A stretch of DNA of 64,000 nt from Pseudocolwellia sp049933045. GTDB taxonomy: Bacteria; Pseudomonadota; Gammaproteobacteria; Enterobacterales; Alteromonadaceae. Position 1 is the first letter of the stretch. Each line of letters opens with the position of its first letter. The stretch is taken from assembly GCF_049933045.1 (NCBI RefSeq), contig NZ_CP187926.1:1364001-1428000 (forward strand), given 5' to 3'. The position numbers and the translations under genes were made by a program. Shown here piece by piece: positions 18,622-27,760 of the stretch. Under the pieces are notes generated by a model. The model saw only the letters and a list, made by a program, of their open reading frames with translations, was not told the origin of the DNA and did no database searches.

Positions 18622-20487
18622 TTGTCAGATAATATAAAATTGCCAGATACCGAACCCCAACACCTTCCTAGTTTTGATCATAAATCCTTTTTATCCACTG
18701 TTAGTGAGCAAGCAGGGGTTTATCGGATGTATGATGAAGAACGTACAATTATTTACGTAGGTAAAGCGAAAAATCTAAAAAAGAGATTATCGAGTTACTT
18801 TCGTAAAGACGTAGGTAGTAATAAAACCAAGGCTTTAGTTAGTCGTATTCGTGTTATTGATGTAACCGTTACGCATACTGAAGGTGAAGCTTTAATACTT
18901 GAAAACAACTACATAAAGAAATACCAACCTAAATATAACATTCTATTAAGAGACGATAAGTCTTACCCCTATTTGCTGATCACCGATCATAAACATCCTA
19001 AGTTAGGTTTGCATCGTGGCGGTAGAAAAGTAAAAGGTGAATATTTTGGTCCTTATCCAACAGTAGGTGCAGTTTGGGAAAGCTTAAGGCTAATGCAGAA
19101 GCTTTTTCCATTACGTCAATGCGAAGACAGTTATTACCGTGCACGCACGAGACCTTGCTTACAGTTCCAATTAGGGCGTTGTTCAGCTCCTTGTGTTGAT
19201 AAAATATCTAAAGATGATTATTCAGATCAAGTCAAACTTGCAAAGTTGTTCTTAAGAGGTAAGAACTCTGACGTAATTAAAGAACTTGTCACTAAAATGG
19301 AAACTGTGAGTAACCAGTTAGAATTTGAAAAGGCAGCTAAATACAGAGACCAAATAGCTACATTAAGAAAAGTACAACAGCAACAGTATGTAAGTGGCAT
19401 TGCTGCTGAACTTGATGTGGTTGGTTTACATCGTATTAGAAGTTTAGCCTGTATTCATATTCTGTTTATTCGAGATCAAAAAATATTAGGTAGTAAAAGC
19501 TATTTCCCAACAGTTCCTGCAGATACTGATGATAACGAGATTATTGAAGCTTTTATCAGCCAGCATTATTTAGGCGATGACCTTAAATCTGCACGTATAC
19601 CGAAAGAAATCGTTATTTCTACAGCTATTGAATCAGTTGAAGAACTTAAAGTATTGTTAAGTAAACAAGCGGATAACGAAGTCAAAATTTCTCACAATGT
19701 ACGTTCAGAAAGAACTCAGTATTTAAAACTAGCTCAAACCAATGCGCAAAATGCGTTATTAACCAAAAATAGCGAAAAAGAATCTATTCAAGCTCGTTTT
19801 TCAGCACTGAATGAAGTATTTGAACTGACTGGTGGTATAAATCGCATGGAGTGCTTTGATATTAGCCATACGATGGGTCAACAAACTGTAGCCTCTAATG
19901 TTGTGTTTGATCAGAATGGTCCTCTTAAAAGTGATTACAGAAGATATAACGTACATGGCATAACTCCAGGTGATGATTATGCGGCAATGGCTTTTGCGTT
20001 AAATAAGCGTTACACCAATGCTAGTTTAGATAAAATGCCTGATATTGTATTTATAGATGGTGGTAAAGGACAATTAGCTAAGGCAGAAGGTTATTTTGCT
20101 GAATTAAAATTAGAAAAAACACCACTGCTTGTTGGTGTTGCAAAAGGGGAGTCGCGTAAGCCTGGATTAGAAACATTAATTTTAGCAGGTAGCCATCAAC
20201 TTATATCATTACCTGCTACGTCTCCTGCTTTACATTTAGTGCAACATATTCGCGATGAATCACATCGGTTCGCTATTGCAGGACATCGGGCTAAACGTCA
20301 AAAAGTTAGTAAAAAGTCTGCTTTAGAGTCAATTGAAGGTATTGGCGCTAAAAAACGTCAAGCTTTATTAAAGTATTTAGGTGGTATGCAAGAGGTTTTA
20401 GCTGCTGATATTAAAACGTTAACAAAAGTTCCAGGTATTAGTGATGTACTTGCGCAAAATATTTATGATGCGCTACATGACAATTAA
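18622..20487 (+). CDS. uvrC: Excinuclease ABC subunit C
   Basis: The 621-residue UvrC makes both incisions in nucleotide excision repair. Seen in order are a GIY-YIG domain (GVYRMYD and IIYVGKAKNLKKRL), a Cys-rich patch (RPCLQFQLGRCSAPC), a UVR segment (LEFEKAAKYRDQI) that contacts UvrB, an RNase H-like endonuclease half (FDISH, FIDGGKGQL), and a C-terminal helix-hairpin-helix pair (IEGIGAKKRQALL, VPGISDVLAQNI). Translation begins at a TTG two bases after the uvrY stop, suggesting coupling. Confidence 0.96.
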   Translation: MSDNIKLPDTEPQHLPSFDHKSFLSTVSEQAGVYRMYDEERTIIYVGKAKNLKKRLSSYFRKDVGSNKTKALVSRIRVIDVTVTHTEGEALILENNYIKKYQPKYNILLRDDKSYPYLLITDHKHPKLGLHRGGRKVKGEYFGPYPTVGAVWESLRLMQKLFPLRQCEDSYYRARTRPCLQFQLGRCSAPCVDKISKDDYSDQVKLAKLFLRGKNSDVIKELVTKMETVSNQLEFEKAAKYRDQIATLRKVQQQQYVSGIAAELDVVGLHRIRSLACIHILFIRDQKILGSKSYFPTVPADTDDNEIIEAFISQHYLGDDLKSARIPKEIVISTAIESVEELKVLLSKQADNEVKISHNVRSERTQYLKLAQTNAQNALLTKNSEKESIQARFSALNEVFELTGGINRMECFDISHTMGQQTVASNVVFDQNGPLKSDYRRYNVHGITPGDDYAAMAFALNKRYTNASLDKMPDIVFIDGGKGQLAKAEGYFAELKLEKTPLLVGVAKGESRKPGLETLILAGSHQLISLPATSPALHLVQHIRDESHRFAIAGHRAKRQKVSKKSALESIEGIGAKKRQALLKYLGGMQEVLAADIKTLTKVPGISDVLAQNIYDALHDN

Positions 20488-20541
20488 TCATTAATCTGTG
20501 TAAAATAACTATTAATCAAGCGCTGTAAAATTAAGTAGATT

Positions 20542-21123
20542 ATGTGGACTATCCCGAATCAAGTTACCCTTTTTAGAATTGTTTTAATTCCTGTCTTTGT
20601 TTTAGTTTTTTATCTTCCAATATCATGGAGTCACTTTGGTGCTTTTGTTGTTTTTTGGTTTGCTGCAGTAAGTGATGCTGTAGATGGTTATTTAGCACGT
20701 AAGTTAAATCAATCATCTGCCTTTGGTGCATTTATAGATCCTGTGGCAGATAAGCTCATGGTGGTTTGTGCATTAGCCATGTTAATTGAAGATTATGGTG
20801 TGTGGTATATCACTATACCTGCCGCATTAATGATTTCTCGTGAAATATTTATAAGTGCATTGCGAGAATTTATGTCTTCAAGAGGAAAAAGAGAAGACGT
20901 TGCTGTTTCTAACTCTGGTAAATATAAAACTGCTGCACAAATGTTAGGCATTATGGGACTTATTTGGCAACCAACTTATGATATTCCATTTATTTTCTTT
21001 AATATTCCGCAAGAATTTTTTATGTTTCTTACTTTTAGTCTCTATTTTATAGCAACAATTTTAACTTTTACCTCAATGTGGACCTATTTCAAAGCTGCTT
21101 TACCAGAGTTAAAAGCTAAATAA
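20542..21123 (+). CDS. pgsA: CDP-diacylglycerol-glycerol-3-phosphate 3-phosphatidyltransferase
   Basis: The 193-residue membrane enzyme makes phosphatidylglycerol phosphate. The CDP-alcohol phosphotransferase signature DGxxARx8GxxxDxxxD is complete at residues about 50-72 (DGYLAR through PVAD). Four or five membrane helices are evident. Position after uvrC and before the Gly/Cys/Leu tRNA cluster matches the order known in many gammaproteobacteria. Confidence 0.96.
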   Translation: MWTIPNQVTLFRIVLIPVFVLVFYLPISWSHFGAFVVFWFAAVSDAVDGYLARKLNQSSAFGAFIDPVADKLMVVCALAMLIEDYGVWYITIPAALMISREIFISALREFMSSRGKREDVAVSNSGKYKTAAQMLGIMGLIWQPTYDIPFIFFNIPQEFFMFLTFSLYFIATILTFTSMWTYFKAALPELKAK

Positions 21124-21269
21124 TAACCAAGTATTGCAGGTGATCAGTTAAAAAAACAACATATGAGCTGCTTTTTAAGCACTTGAATTAAAATTGAAAT
21201 TAAAGTGTTGACTCATCATAATATCAATGTAAAATGCGTTTCCAAGTTGACAGGGAGTCAACAGATGAA

Positions 21270-21345
21270 GCGGCTGTAGCTCAGTTGGTAGAGCATCACG
21301 TTGCCAACGTGAATGTCACGAGTTCGAGTCTCGTTAGCCGCTCCA
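21270..21345 (+). tRNA. tRNA-Gly (GCC), copy 1
   Basis: A 76-base cloverleaf begins GCGGCTGTAGCTCAG and ends GCCGCTCCA with CCA encoded. The anticodon loop is TTGCCAA. Copy 1 has TCAGTTGG in the D-arm where copies 2 and 3 have TCAGCTGG, the only difference seen. Confidence 0.95.
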
Positions 21346-21403
21346 ATTTTTCTTAAGTGAAAAAGATTCTAGGGAATACTACTCAACTCGTAGTGAATGA
21401 TTT

Positions 21404-21477
21404 GGCGGGTTGGCAGAATGGCTATGCAGCGGATTGCAAATCCGTGGACCTCGGTTCGACTCCGGGACCCGCCTCCA
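21404..21477 (+). tRNA. tRNA-Cys (GCA)
   Basis: A 74-base cloverleaf begins GGCGGGTTGGCAG and ends CCCGCCTCCA, with anticodon loop TTGCAAA. It is present once, between tRNA-Gly and tRNA-Leu. Confidence 0.95.
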
Positions 21478-21481
21478 TAAT

Positions 21482-21566
21482 GCCCGGGTGGTGGAATTGG
21501 TAGACACAAGGGATTTAAAATCCCTCGCCGAAACGCGTGCCGGTTCAAGTCCGGCTCCGGGTACCA
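21482..21566 (+). tRNA. tRNA-Leu (TAA), copy 1
   Basis: An 85-base class II tRNA with a long variable arm begins GCCCGGGTGGTGG and ends CCGGGTACCA. The anticodon loop TTTAAAA gives TAA. It starts five bases after tRNA-Cys, so the two are co-transcribed. Confidence 0.95.
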
Positions 21567-21645
21567 TTTCATTATTGCAGGTTGAGTAATAAAAGAAGAC
21601 TACATATTGGCGTATGTAGGTGTTTTAAAAGTAAAAGATATGTGC

Positions 21646-21721
21646 GCGGCTGTAGCTCAGCTGGTAGAGCATCACGTTGCCAACGTGAATGTCACGAGTT
21701 CGAGTCTCGTTAGCCGCTCCA
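21646..21721 (+). tRNA. tRNA-Gly (GCC), copy 2
   Basis: This is identical to copy 3 and differs from copy 1 by one D-arm base. It follows an 80-base spacer after the first tRNA-Leu, so the cluster appears to have grown by duplication. Confidence 0.95.
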
Positions 21722-21762
21722 ATCTTTTATATAGCAAGGTAAGTGTAAGCTTACAAAATGAA

Positions 21763-21838
21763 GCGGCTGTAGCTCAGCTGGTAGAGCATCACGTTGCCAA
21801 CGTGAATGTCACGAGTTCGAGTCTCGTTAGCCGCTCCA
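21763..21838 (+). tRNA. tRNA-Gly (GCC), copy 3
   Basis: An identical copy of the tRNA-Gly at 21646, separated from it by 41 bases. Confidence 0.95.
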
Positions 21839-21906
21839 ATTTTTAAAGAATATTTTTGATGTTTAAGTAGGGAACCAATCTCTACTATAAAAAATACTTT
21901 CTCGAT

Positions 21907-21991
21907 GCCCGGGTGGTGGAATTGGTAGACACAAGGGATTTAAAATCCCTCGCCGAAACGCGTGCCGGTTCAAGTCCGGCTCCGGGTACCA
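21907..21991 (+). tRNA. tRNA-Leu (TAA), copy 2
   Basis: Identical to tRNA-Leu copy 1. The 39 bases before it (GTAGGGAACCAATCTCTACT onward) recur before copy 3, so tRNA and leader were duplicated together. Confidence 0.95.
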
Positions 21992-22113
21992 TCCAGTATT
22001 TAAATATTGTTTTCATTCTAAGTTATAAAATTATCACTATTAAAAATAATTTACTTTATTCTTAAATGATAAAGTAGGGAACCAATCTCTACTCTAAAAA
22101 ATAATCTCTCGAT

Positions 22114-22198
22114 GCCCGGGTGGTGGAATTGGTAGACACAAGGGATTTAAAATCCCTCGCCGAAACGCGTGCCGGTTCAAGTCCGGCTCCGGGTACCA
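22114..22198 (+). tRNA. tRNA-Leu (TAA), copy 3
   Basis: Identical to copies 1 and 2 and the last gene of the cluster. The repeated leader contains a short inverted repeat (GTAGGGA...TCTCTAC), possibly a processing hairpin. Confidence 0.95.
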
Positions 22199-22350
22199 TT
22201 TTTTATTTATTATAACTCTTATCTATTTTATTCAGTTTTATCTCTTTGTTCACTCCTTGTATATCTTCAGTTAAATTTCTTATTTTATTTCATATTTCTT
22301 TATACTCTATTTACGATAACAATCACGTTATAATATTTATTTAATGTTTT

Positions 22351-22712
22351 ATACCAAACGAATTAATTTATTGAGTAACTTAGAACTACATTAGCAAGTT
22401 TTGAACAAGCAAAATTGATTAAACATAGTTATTCTATATTTTTTAATTTTGTGATGTTATCAGTTTGCTAATGAGCTCCCGAAGGGCGAGAATTTAAAGG
22501 CTCATATGCTGCGTTATTGATTTTGACAAGGTTCCTACATGGATGTAGGACATTAGGGTAACGCAGGAGCAGTTACCGAGAATAACCATTCTCTTCAATC
22601 AATGCATCGCCTACATGGATGTAGGTGCTTAGGTTCAGTCTGGAACTATGAACCTGTGCCTCTAAGCCTTTAAATTCTCGCTAAGTGAGCAATAAATTAA
22701 TCCGTTTGGTAT
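22351..22712. repeat. MITE-like element, long form
   Basis: The terminal inverted repeats are ATACCAAACGAATTAATTTA on the left and AAATTAATCCGTTTGGTAT on the right. The first 160 bases match, in reverse complement, the whole element at 42830. The remaining 200 bases are an inserted or extra inner segment holding CCTACATGGATGTAGG palindromes and repeated AGGTTC/GAACCT arms. There is no coding potential. It fills most of the gap between the tRNA cluster and the gene at 22780. Confidence 0.65.
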
Positions 22713-22779
22713 TAGGTATTAATTCCCTTTTAGTCATGTCAGCTAAATAAAATAACGTTTAATAGAATGATCAAACTAT

Positions 22780-24078
22780 ATGAAAAATATAATTAAATAT
22801 TTAGATCAATATGCAGAAAAGCACATTATTGAAAGTGGAAATCAGCTGGCCAGTTATTTATCGAATCACTTAAGTCATTGTGTATCGGATACCCTAGCTA
22901 ATAATCTAATAAATGAAGTCGATAGATCATCAATCAAATCTCAGGTTTTTGACCATGTTGTTGTTATACCTGCTTATAAAGAGTCAACTGACTTTATCGA
23001 ACGTATTTTATCTTCAGCATTAATTGAACAAAACGTATTATTTATTGTTGTTATCAACCAGCCTGATAACGATCTCGATCAATATCCTCAACAAACGTTA
23101 GCTAAGTTTATTAAGCATTCAGGTACATCTGTGTTAACTCATCAAGGTATTGAGTTAATTTCGACAAATAAATCTAGCCACTTCTTAATTATTGATGCTT
23201 TTACTCAACCTTTACCCGTCGATCACGGTGTTGGTCTTGCTCGTAAAATAGGATCTGATCTCGCATTATTGCTAACGAGTAAAAATATTATTCAATCTGA
23301 TTGGATCCATTCAACCGATGCTGATGCTCATTTACCTGATGATTATTTTTGTGCTACAAAGCTATTAGACAAAACAAGCCATGCTAAAAATATTTCTGCA
23401 GTAAGTTATAACTTTACACACGTTAGTGATGATGTAGATATTCATGCAGCTAATAGTCTCTACGAAACAGCACTCAGGTATTATGTTAATGGTTTAACAT
23501 TTGCTGGTTCATCATATGACTTTTTTACTATTGGTAGTGTTATAGCCTTTAAAGCTAAAGATTATGCGATGGTGCGTGGATTTCCTAAACGTAGCGCAGG
23601 TGAAGATTTTTATTTATTAAATAAATTAGCAAAATTAGGACAAGTTGAGTTTTTAAAAAATACGATTGTAAAAATTGATGCAAGAACCTCAGATCGTGTT
23701 CCGTTTGGTACAGGACCTTCTGTTGCTAACATTATGCAGCTAAAAATTAATAACCAACCTTACTGTTATTACCATCCTCAAGTTTTTGAAGAATTAAAGG
23801 TGTGTTTATCACATTTTAATTCACTGTGGGGGAACAGAGTCACGTTTGATACTTGGTTAAGTGCACTATCTAATGAAAGTCAGCAGGCTTTATTAGAAGC
23901 TAAACTCGATAGTTTTGTTACTAAACAAAAAAATAACAATCAAATCCAATTCAATAAACAGTTAAATGTTTGGTTTGATGCATTTAAAACCTTAAAATTT
24001 ATTCATAGTTTACGAGAACAAAAATACGCTGATATTCCTTTACAACAAGGATTAGAGCTTGCTAAGTTTTCGCTATAA
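22780..24078 (+). CDS. Glycosyltransferase family 2-like protein
   Basis: The 432-residue protein has a GT-A-like core: a VVVIPAYKES strand-loop (residue 61), a second strand with IVVINQP, a DxD-type STDADAH motif (near 188) for the sugar-nucleotide metal, and a GEDFYLLNKL segment (near 273) resembling the GT2 acceptor-base region. No clear membrane segments are seen, so it is probably soluble. There is no glycan cluster next to it, so the acceptor is unknown. The downstream region ends at a strong terminator. Confidence 0.65.
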   Translation: MKNIIKYLDQYAEKHIIESGNQLASYLSNHLSHCVSDTLANNLINEVDRSSIKSQVFDHVVVIPAYKESTDFIERILSSALIEQNVLFIVVINQPDNDLDQYPQQTLAKFIKHSGTSVLTHQGIELISTNKSSHFLIIDAFTQPLPVDHGVGLARKIGSDLALLLTSKNIIQSDWIHSTDADAHLPDDYFCATKLLDKTSHAKNISAVSYNFTHVSDDVDIHAANSLYETALRYYVNGLTFAGSSYDFFTIGSVIAFKAKDYAMVRGFPKRSAGEDFYLLNKLAKLGQVEFLKNTIVKIDARTSDRVPFGTGPSVANIMQLKINNQPYCYYHPQVFEELKVCLSHFNSLWGNRVTFDTWLSALSNESQQALLEAKLDSFVTKQKNNNQIQFNKQLNVWFDAFKTLKFIHSLREQKYADIPLQQGLELAKFSL

Positions 24079-24253
24079 GGCGTTATTAAGTCTTTATTAG
24101 TGATTAGTTCTCTTTAATTGTGAGTGTCTTAGATCAGCTAGTTAACTTGGATAAACTGATTTTAGAAATCAGTTTAGAAAGTCAGTTTTAAAAAATTAGC
24201 TTTAAAGTTAGTTTTAACCCCCAGCTTTTATAAAAAACTAAACCAGCATATAT

Positions 24254-24297
24254 AAAAAAGAGTGATTCATTTTAATTAATGAATCACTCTTTTTTGT
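24254..24297. terminator. Bidirectional Rho-independent terminator
   Basis: A stem of about 17 bp (AAAAAAGAGTGATTCAT with its complement) around a TTTAATTA centre is flanked by A and T runs. It separates the converging glycosyltransferase-like gene and selO. Confidence 0.9.
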
Positions 24298-24355
24298 TTC
24301 TAAACTGTTTTATTGAAAATAGTTCTTACTTCAGTATTTATTAACTAAGGGGTAT

Positions 24356-26017
24356 CTATGAACTACACGATAACATTGAACAGCCGACTTTATTTTTTGC
24401 CCAGTCTGGACGTTTTCCTGCATATTCTTCAAACTCACTTTGTTCATCATAAGGATTTTTAAGTAATTCATGTAAACGATGTATTTCGCTAAAGTCACCA
24501 TTCTCAGCTTTATCTATAGCTTGTTGAGATAAGTAGTTTCTTAATACATATTTAGGATTTACTTTATTCATTTTTAACGCACGTACAGTGTCGTCATACG
24601 TTTCAAGCGTGAATCTTTCGTGGTATTTAGTTAACCATAGCGATAATTTCTGTGTGTAAACATCATCTAGCTGATCTACGTTGTAATAACAGGGTGTGAA
24701 ATGTTTAATTAATGACTCAAAAATATCTTCTGAGAGCATATCGTGTTCACTAAAATTAAAACTCGCTAATAGACGATAGAAAATTGTCATGTCTGTTTCT
24801 ACTTCTTCAAGTAAGACTTCTAAATTTTTAGCTATAAAGGTTTCTTCTTTAGGATCCGCTAAGTTTGAAGTTAAACCTAACTTTTCCATCATCATGCTAT
24901 GCCATTTTACTTCGTACATTTGAGTATAACTTTCTACTTTGGTTTGCAGCGCTTCAACACTACCAATTAATGGTACAAGTGAATTAGCTAACTGACATAA
25001 ATTCCATAAACTGATCATTGATTGTCCACCAAACCGATAACGTTTATTCTGACTGTCAGTGGTATTTGGAGTCCATCCTAAATCAAAATTATCTACCCAG
25101 CCATAAGGTCCAAAATCAATAGTTTCACCTATAAGAGACATATTGTCAGTATTCATAACGCCATGAACAAAGCCAACACGCATCCAATGAATAATAAGGT
25201 CGCTTGTGGTCTCACAAATTTCGTTAAACCAAGCTAAGTAAACTTCTTTAGTGATCAAGCTTGATTGCGTTACCGTTTCATTTTCTTCGTTATTTTCTTT
25301 TTGATCTTGAGGAAGTAGGTGAGGGAAGTCATGAGTAATACTGTAGTTAACCATTTCAGTTAATAATTCAAGATCTCTGCGCATTGCGGGTAGTTGTATT
25401 GAACCAAATCTCACGAATGATGAAGAAACTCGACATACAACAGCGCCTAATTCAGCTTTAGCATTTCCATCGTACATTATGTCTCTGATGATCTCTTCAC
25501 CTGTTAAACATAAACTTAATGCTCGTGTTGTTGGAACACCTAAATGATACATGGCTTCAGAACATAAAAACTCTCTTACTGAGGAACGTAAAACTGCGAA
25601 ACCGTCAGCGGTTCTAGAATATGGCGTTGGACCAGCACCTTTTAATTGTAGTGTTTGAGAACCATGTTGTTCTGTGAATACTTCACCTAAATTAATCGCG
25701 CGACCATCGCCTAATTGTCCAGCCCAGTTGCCGAACTGAAAGCCGCCATAACACATAGCATAAGGTTCCATACCTTCGATCAATTGGTTACCTGTGAATA
25801 TTTGTGCAAAGTCATCAGAGGTAATAAATTCTTCAGTAAAGTTAAATATTTTCGAGACTTCAGTGGCTACGATTATTGTGTTAGGTTGCTGAACCTTAAC
25901 TGGCATAGCTTCTGAATATGCGGCATGCTGAACTTGTCGAGGATATGTTTCTGCAATAGGATCTGCCGTTAGTTCTTTTCTAAATGTATTATTGAAGTTT
26001 AATTTAAGTTTTTGCAC
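24356..26017 (-). CDS. selO: SelO (YdiU) pseudokinase-fold protein AMPylase
   Basis: The 553-residue protein matches SelO. The family core reads YGGFQFGNWAGQLGDGRAINLGE near residues 90-112, followed by LKGAGPTPYSR and the later MNTDNMSLIGETIDFGPYG metal and nucleotide region. SelO proteins transfer AMP to Ser, Thr or Tyr of targets in redox-related pathways. The C-terminus ends CSMLSCSS, where the family often has selenocysteine or Cys that can form a regulatory disulfide. It is somewhat longer than the E. coli protein, partly from a Glu/Asn-rich insertion near residues 240-255. Confidence 0.93.
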   Translation of the reverse strand: MQKLKLNFNNTFRKELTADPIAETYPRQVQHAAYSEAMPVKVQQPNTIIVATEVSKIFNFTEEFITSDDFAQIFTGNQLIEGMEPYAMCYGGFQFGNWAGQLGDGRAINLGEVFTEQHGSQTLQLKGAGPTPYSRTADGFAVLRSSVREFLCSEAMYHLGVPTTRALSLCLTGEEIIRDIMYDGNAKAELGAVVCRVSSSFVRFGSIQLPAMRRDLELLTEMVNYSITHDFPHLLPQDQKENNEENETVTQSSLITKEVYLAWFNEICETTSDLIIHWMRVGFVHGVMNTDNMSLIGETIDFGPYGWVDNFDLGWTPNTTDSQNKRYRFGGQSMISLWNLCQLANSLVPLIGSVEALQTKVESYTQMYEVKWHSMMMEKLGLTSNLADPKEETFIAKNLEVLLEEVETDMTIFYRLLASFNFSEHDMLSEDIFESLIKHFTPCYYNVDQLDDVYTQKLSLWLTKYHERFTLETYDDTVRALKMNKVNPKYVLRNYLSQQAIDKAENGDFSEIHRLHELLKNPYDEQSEFEEYAGKRPDWAKNKVGCSMLSCSS

Positions 26018-26145
26018 AATATCTCTCTATTACATGACTTAATACTGATAATTTATCTATCTGTTCAGTATTAGTAGTGATATTAATGATACCTTATTTC
26101 AGATTATGAGATAATAGTGACATAACTTATTTTAGGATTAATACC

Positions 26146-26607
26146 GTGCTTAAATATATTCAGAAAAGCTTATTAACAACTGTTTATTTTGGCCCACAGG
26201 GCTTTCAACTTTTTAGTTTAGAAGATGAACAAAAAGCGACACAAGATAAATTTTCTCTCGAACCTGGTTGGAATGAAGATTGGTTTGTTATAGGTGTTGA
26301 TACTGAGCTTGGTGACCCGTACCTAATGATCCAAAATAGTGATGATGCTCATGTTTACACTGCTATTTTTGAAGGTGAGAGTTGGAGTTTGGTTCCTGTA
26401 GCTGTAAGTATTGACGCTTTTATTAAATGTTTAATGTTACTTAAAAAATCTACGGCTCAAATTGCTGAAGTTTATGTGCCTGATGCAACAACGTTAGCAG
26501 ATGAAGAACTTTTAAAATATCTAGAAGAAAACTTAATTGAAGCATCTCAATGTGAAGAATTTTGGGAGCAATTTTTTGTTTGTTATATCGACTGGTTAGA
26601 AGAATAA
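26146..26607 (+). CDS. Hypothetical acidic protein, possibly SUKH-like
   Basis: The 153-residue acidic protein starts at a GTG with TTTTAGGAT upstream. The central part (PGWNEDWFVIGVDTELGDPYLMI, residues 40-62) resembles stand-alone SMI1/KNR4-like proteins found in many gammaproteobacteria, and the C-terminus is strongly acidic. No toxin gene adjoins it. It is divergent from selO. The family call is tentative. Confidence 0.5.
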   Translation: MLKYIQKSLLTTVYFGPQGFQLFSLEDEQKATQDKFSLEPGWNEDWFVIGVDTELGDPYLMIQNSDDAHVYTAIFEGESWSLVPVAVSIDAFIKCLMLLKKSTAQIAEVYVPDATTLADEELLKYLEENLIEASQCEEFWEQFFVCYIDWLEE

Positions 26608-26730
26608 TTCATCTAAGCAAAGTTAATCCGAATCTCACCATTATCCCGACTCAGAGCAAGCTTAAAGTAAATATAGAGCTAAGTTAGAGTCGGAATAATT
26701 AGTCTAATCATCTGTATTGCAATCATTTTT

Positions 26731-26766
26731 AACCAAACCAAACCAAACCAAACCAAACCAAACCAA
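26731..26766. repeat. Pentanucleotide microsatellite (AACCA)7
   Basis: Seven perfect tandem copies of AACCA lie in the non-coding gap upstream of the second IS200-type element. A perfect pentamer tract is prone to slippage, so its length should vary between strains. It is about 65 bases before the transposase start codon. Confidence 0.9.
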
Positions 26767-26799
26767 TACGAAAGACAAATTTAAATCTCTTAGGGTTTT

Positions 26800-27333
26800 A
26801 TTCCCCGCCGCTTGCGGCGTAAAATAGATGCATGAGCGAATTTATCCATAAAAGTCACAATGTGACAGTGTTGATTTACCATCTTGTCCTCCCAGCGAAG
26901 TATAGAAGGGCGGTTGTCGATGCTGGTGTTGATCGAGTTATTACTTTGACTTGTACAGAAATAGAGAAACGTTACGAGATAAAGTTTTTAGAAATAGGCT
27001 CAGATGAAAACCACATACACTTTCTAGTTCAGTCTGTACCGATGTATAGCATCACTAAACTTGTAACGATAATTAAAAGTTTAACAGCAAGAGAAGTCTT
27101 CAAAAAATGCCCACATGTTAAAAAGCAATTATGGGGTGGTGAATTTTGGTCTGATGGGTATTTTTCCAGTACGGTTGGTAAGCATGGAGATGAAACAATG
27201 CTCAGAAAATATGTGAAAAGCCAAGGTAATAACTACGAACAGTTACACAGTGATCATCAGTTAGCGATATTCTAAATAAAATACCCCGCTCACGAAGTGA
27301 GTTCTGCGTAGCAGAAGGGCTTGCCCCGGGGAT
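26800..27333 (+). mobile_element. Second IS200/IS605-type element
   Basis: The Y1 transposase gene has a left hairpin CGCCGCTTGCGGCG (26806-26819). On the right is a chain of hairpins (CTCACGAAGTGAG, TTCTGCGTAGCAGAA and GGGCTTGCCC) in about 27288-27330. These hairpin chains resemble REP-type sequences recognised by TnpA relatives. No tnpB is present. Confidence 0.6.
26832..27275 (+). CDS. tnpA: IS200/IS605-family Y1 transposase TnpA
   Basis: The 147-residue product shows the HUH motif as NHIHFLVQ (near residue 60), the conserved WGGEFWSDGYF region, and the catalytic Tyr in LRKYVKSQ (near 131). It is of a different lineage from the TnpA at 9268. It probably acts on the flanking hairpins. The ATG lies a few bases after the left hairpin, so the hairpin could also modulate translation. 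Confidence 0.88.
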   Translation: MSEFIHKSHNVTVLIYHLVLPAKYRRAVVDAGVDRVITLTCTEIEKRYEIKFLEIGSDENHIHFLVQSVPMYSITKLVTIIKSLTAREVFKKCPHVKKQLWGGEFWSDGYFSSTVGKHGDETMLRKYVKSQGNNYEQLHSDHQLAIF

Positions 27334-27369
27334 GTTTACTTTCTCCACGCATTGTTGTTCATTTCTGCG

Positions 27370-27515
27370 ATATATTAACCATTTCTTTAATCAATGACTC
27401 GCCTTCATAGATCTAGGTGCTTAGATTCTGTCTGGAACTATAAATCTATGAACCTATGACTCTAAGTGTTTTTTCTTGTTGATAAGAGAATATCAGAATG
27501 GATTTGGTATCTTTA
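27370..27515. repeat. Decayed copy of the 22351 MITE right half
   Basis: The stretch with AACCATTTCTTTAATCAATG, the GGTGCTTAGATTCTGTCTGGAACTATAAA-type core and a final GGATTTGGTAT parallels bases about 22583-22712 of the long MITE-like element, with many substitutions. The left terminal repeat is missing. It fills the gap between the IS200-type element and the GPH symporter promoter. Confidence 0.5.
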
Positions 27516-27578
27516 TTAATAATCCTAATTAATCCATCATTGACTTGGTTCTAGAAGAATTATATCTTATGTACAAAT

Positions 27579-27592
27579 GTAAGCGCTTTCAT
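27579..27592 (+). promoter_or_regulatory. LacI-family-type operator
   Basis: TGTAAGCGCTTTCA closely matches the palindromic TGTAAGCGCTTACA pattern of LacI/GalR sugar regulators, with the diagnostic central CG. It stands about 180 bases upstream of the symporter ATG. A second, weaker AAGCGTTTCA half-site lies near 27672. The regulator gene is not in the window. Confidence 0.6.
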
Positions 27593-27760
27593 TGGTGTTT
27601 GTTTTATACAAGTAATATGAGATTTATATCACATTCATATTACTTTATATGACGTTAATAAGTTGATTTAAGCGTTTCATTTCGGGGAGTAACAACTTAA
27701 TTGAACTGAAAAATTCAATTAAAGTAAAAATAATAATATATAACTATTCTAGGAAAGATA

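Noticed and set aside
21369..21846. Open frames over the tRNA cluster on both strands
   Set aside because: They are read-throughs of tRNA genes and contain the repeated tRNA sequence in translated form.
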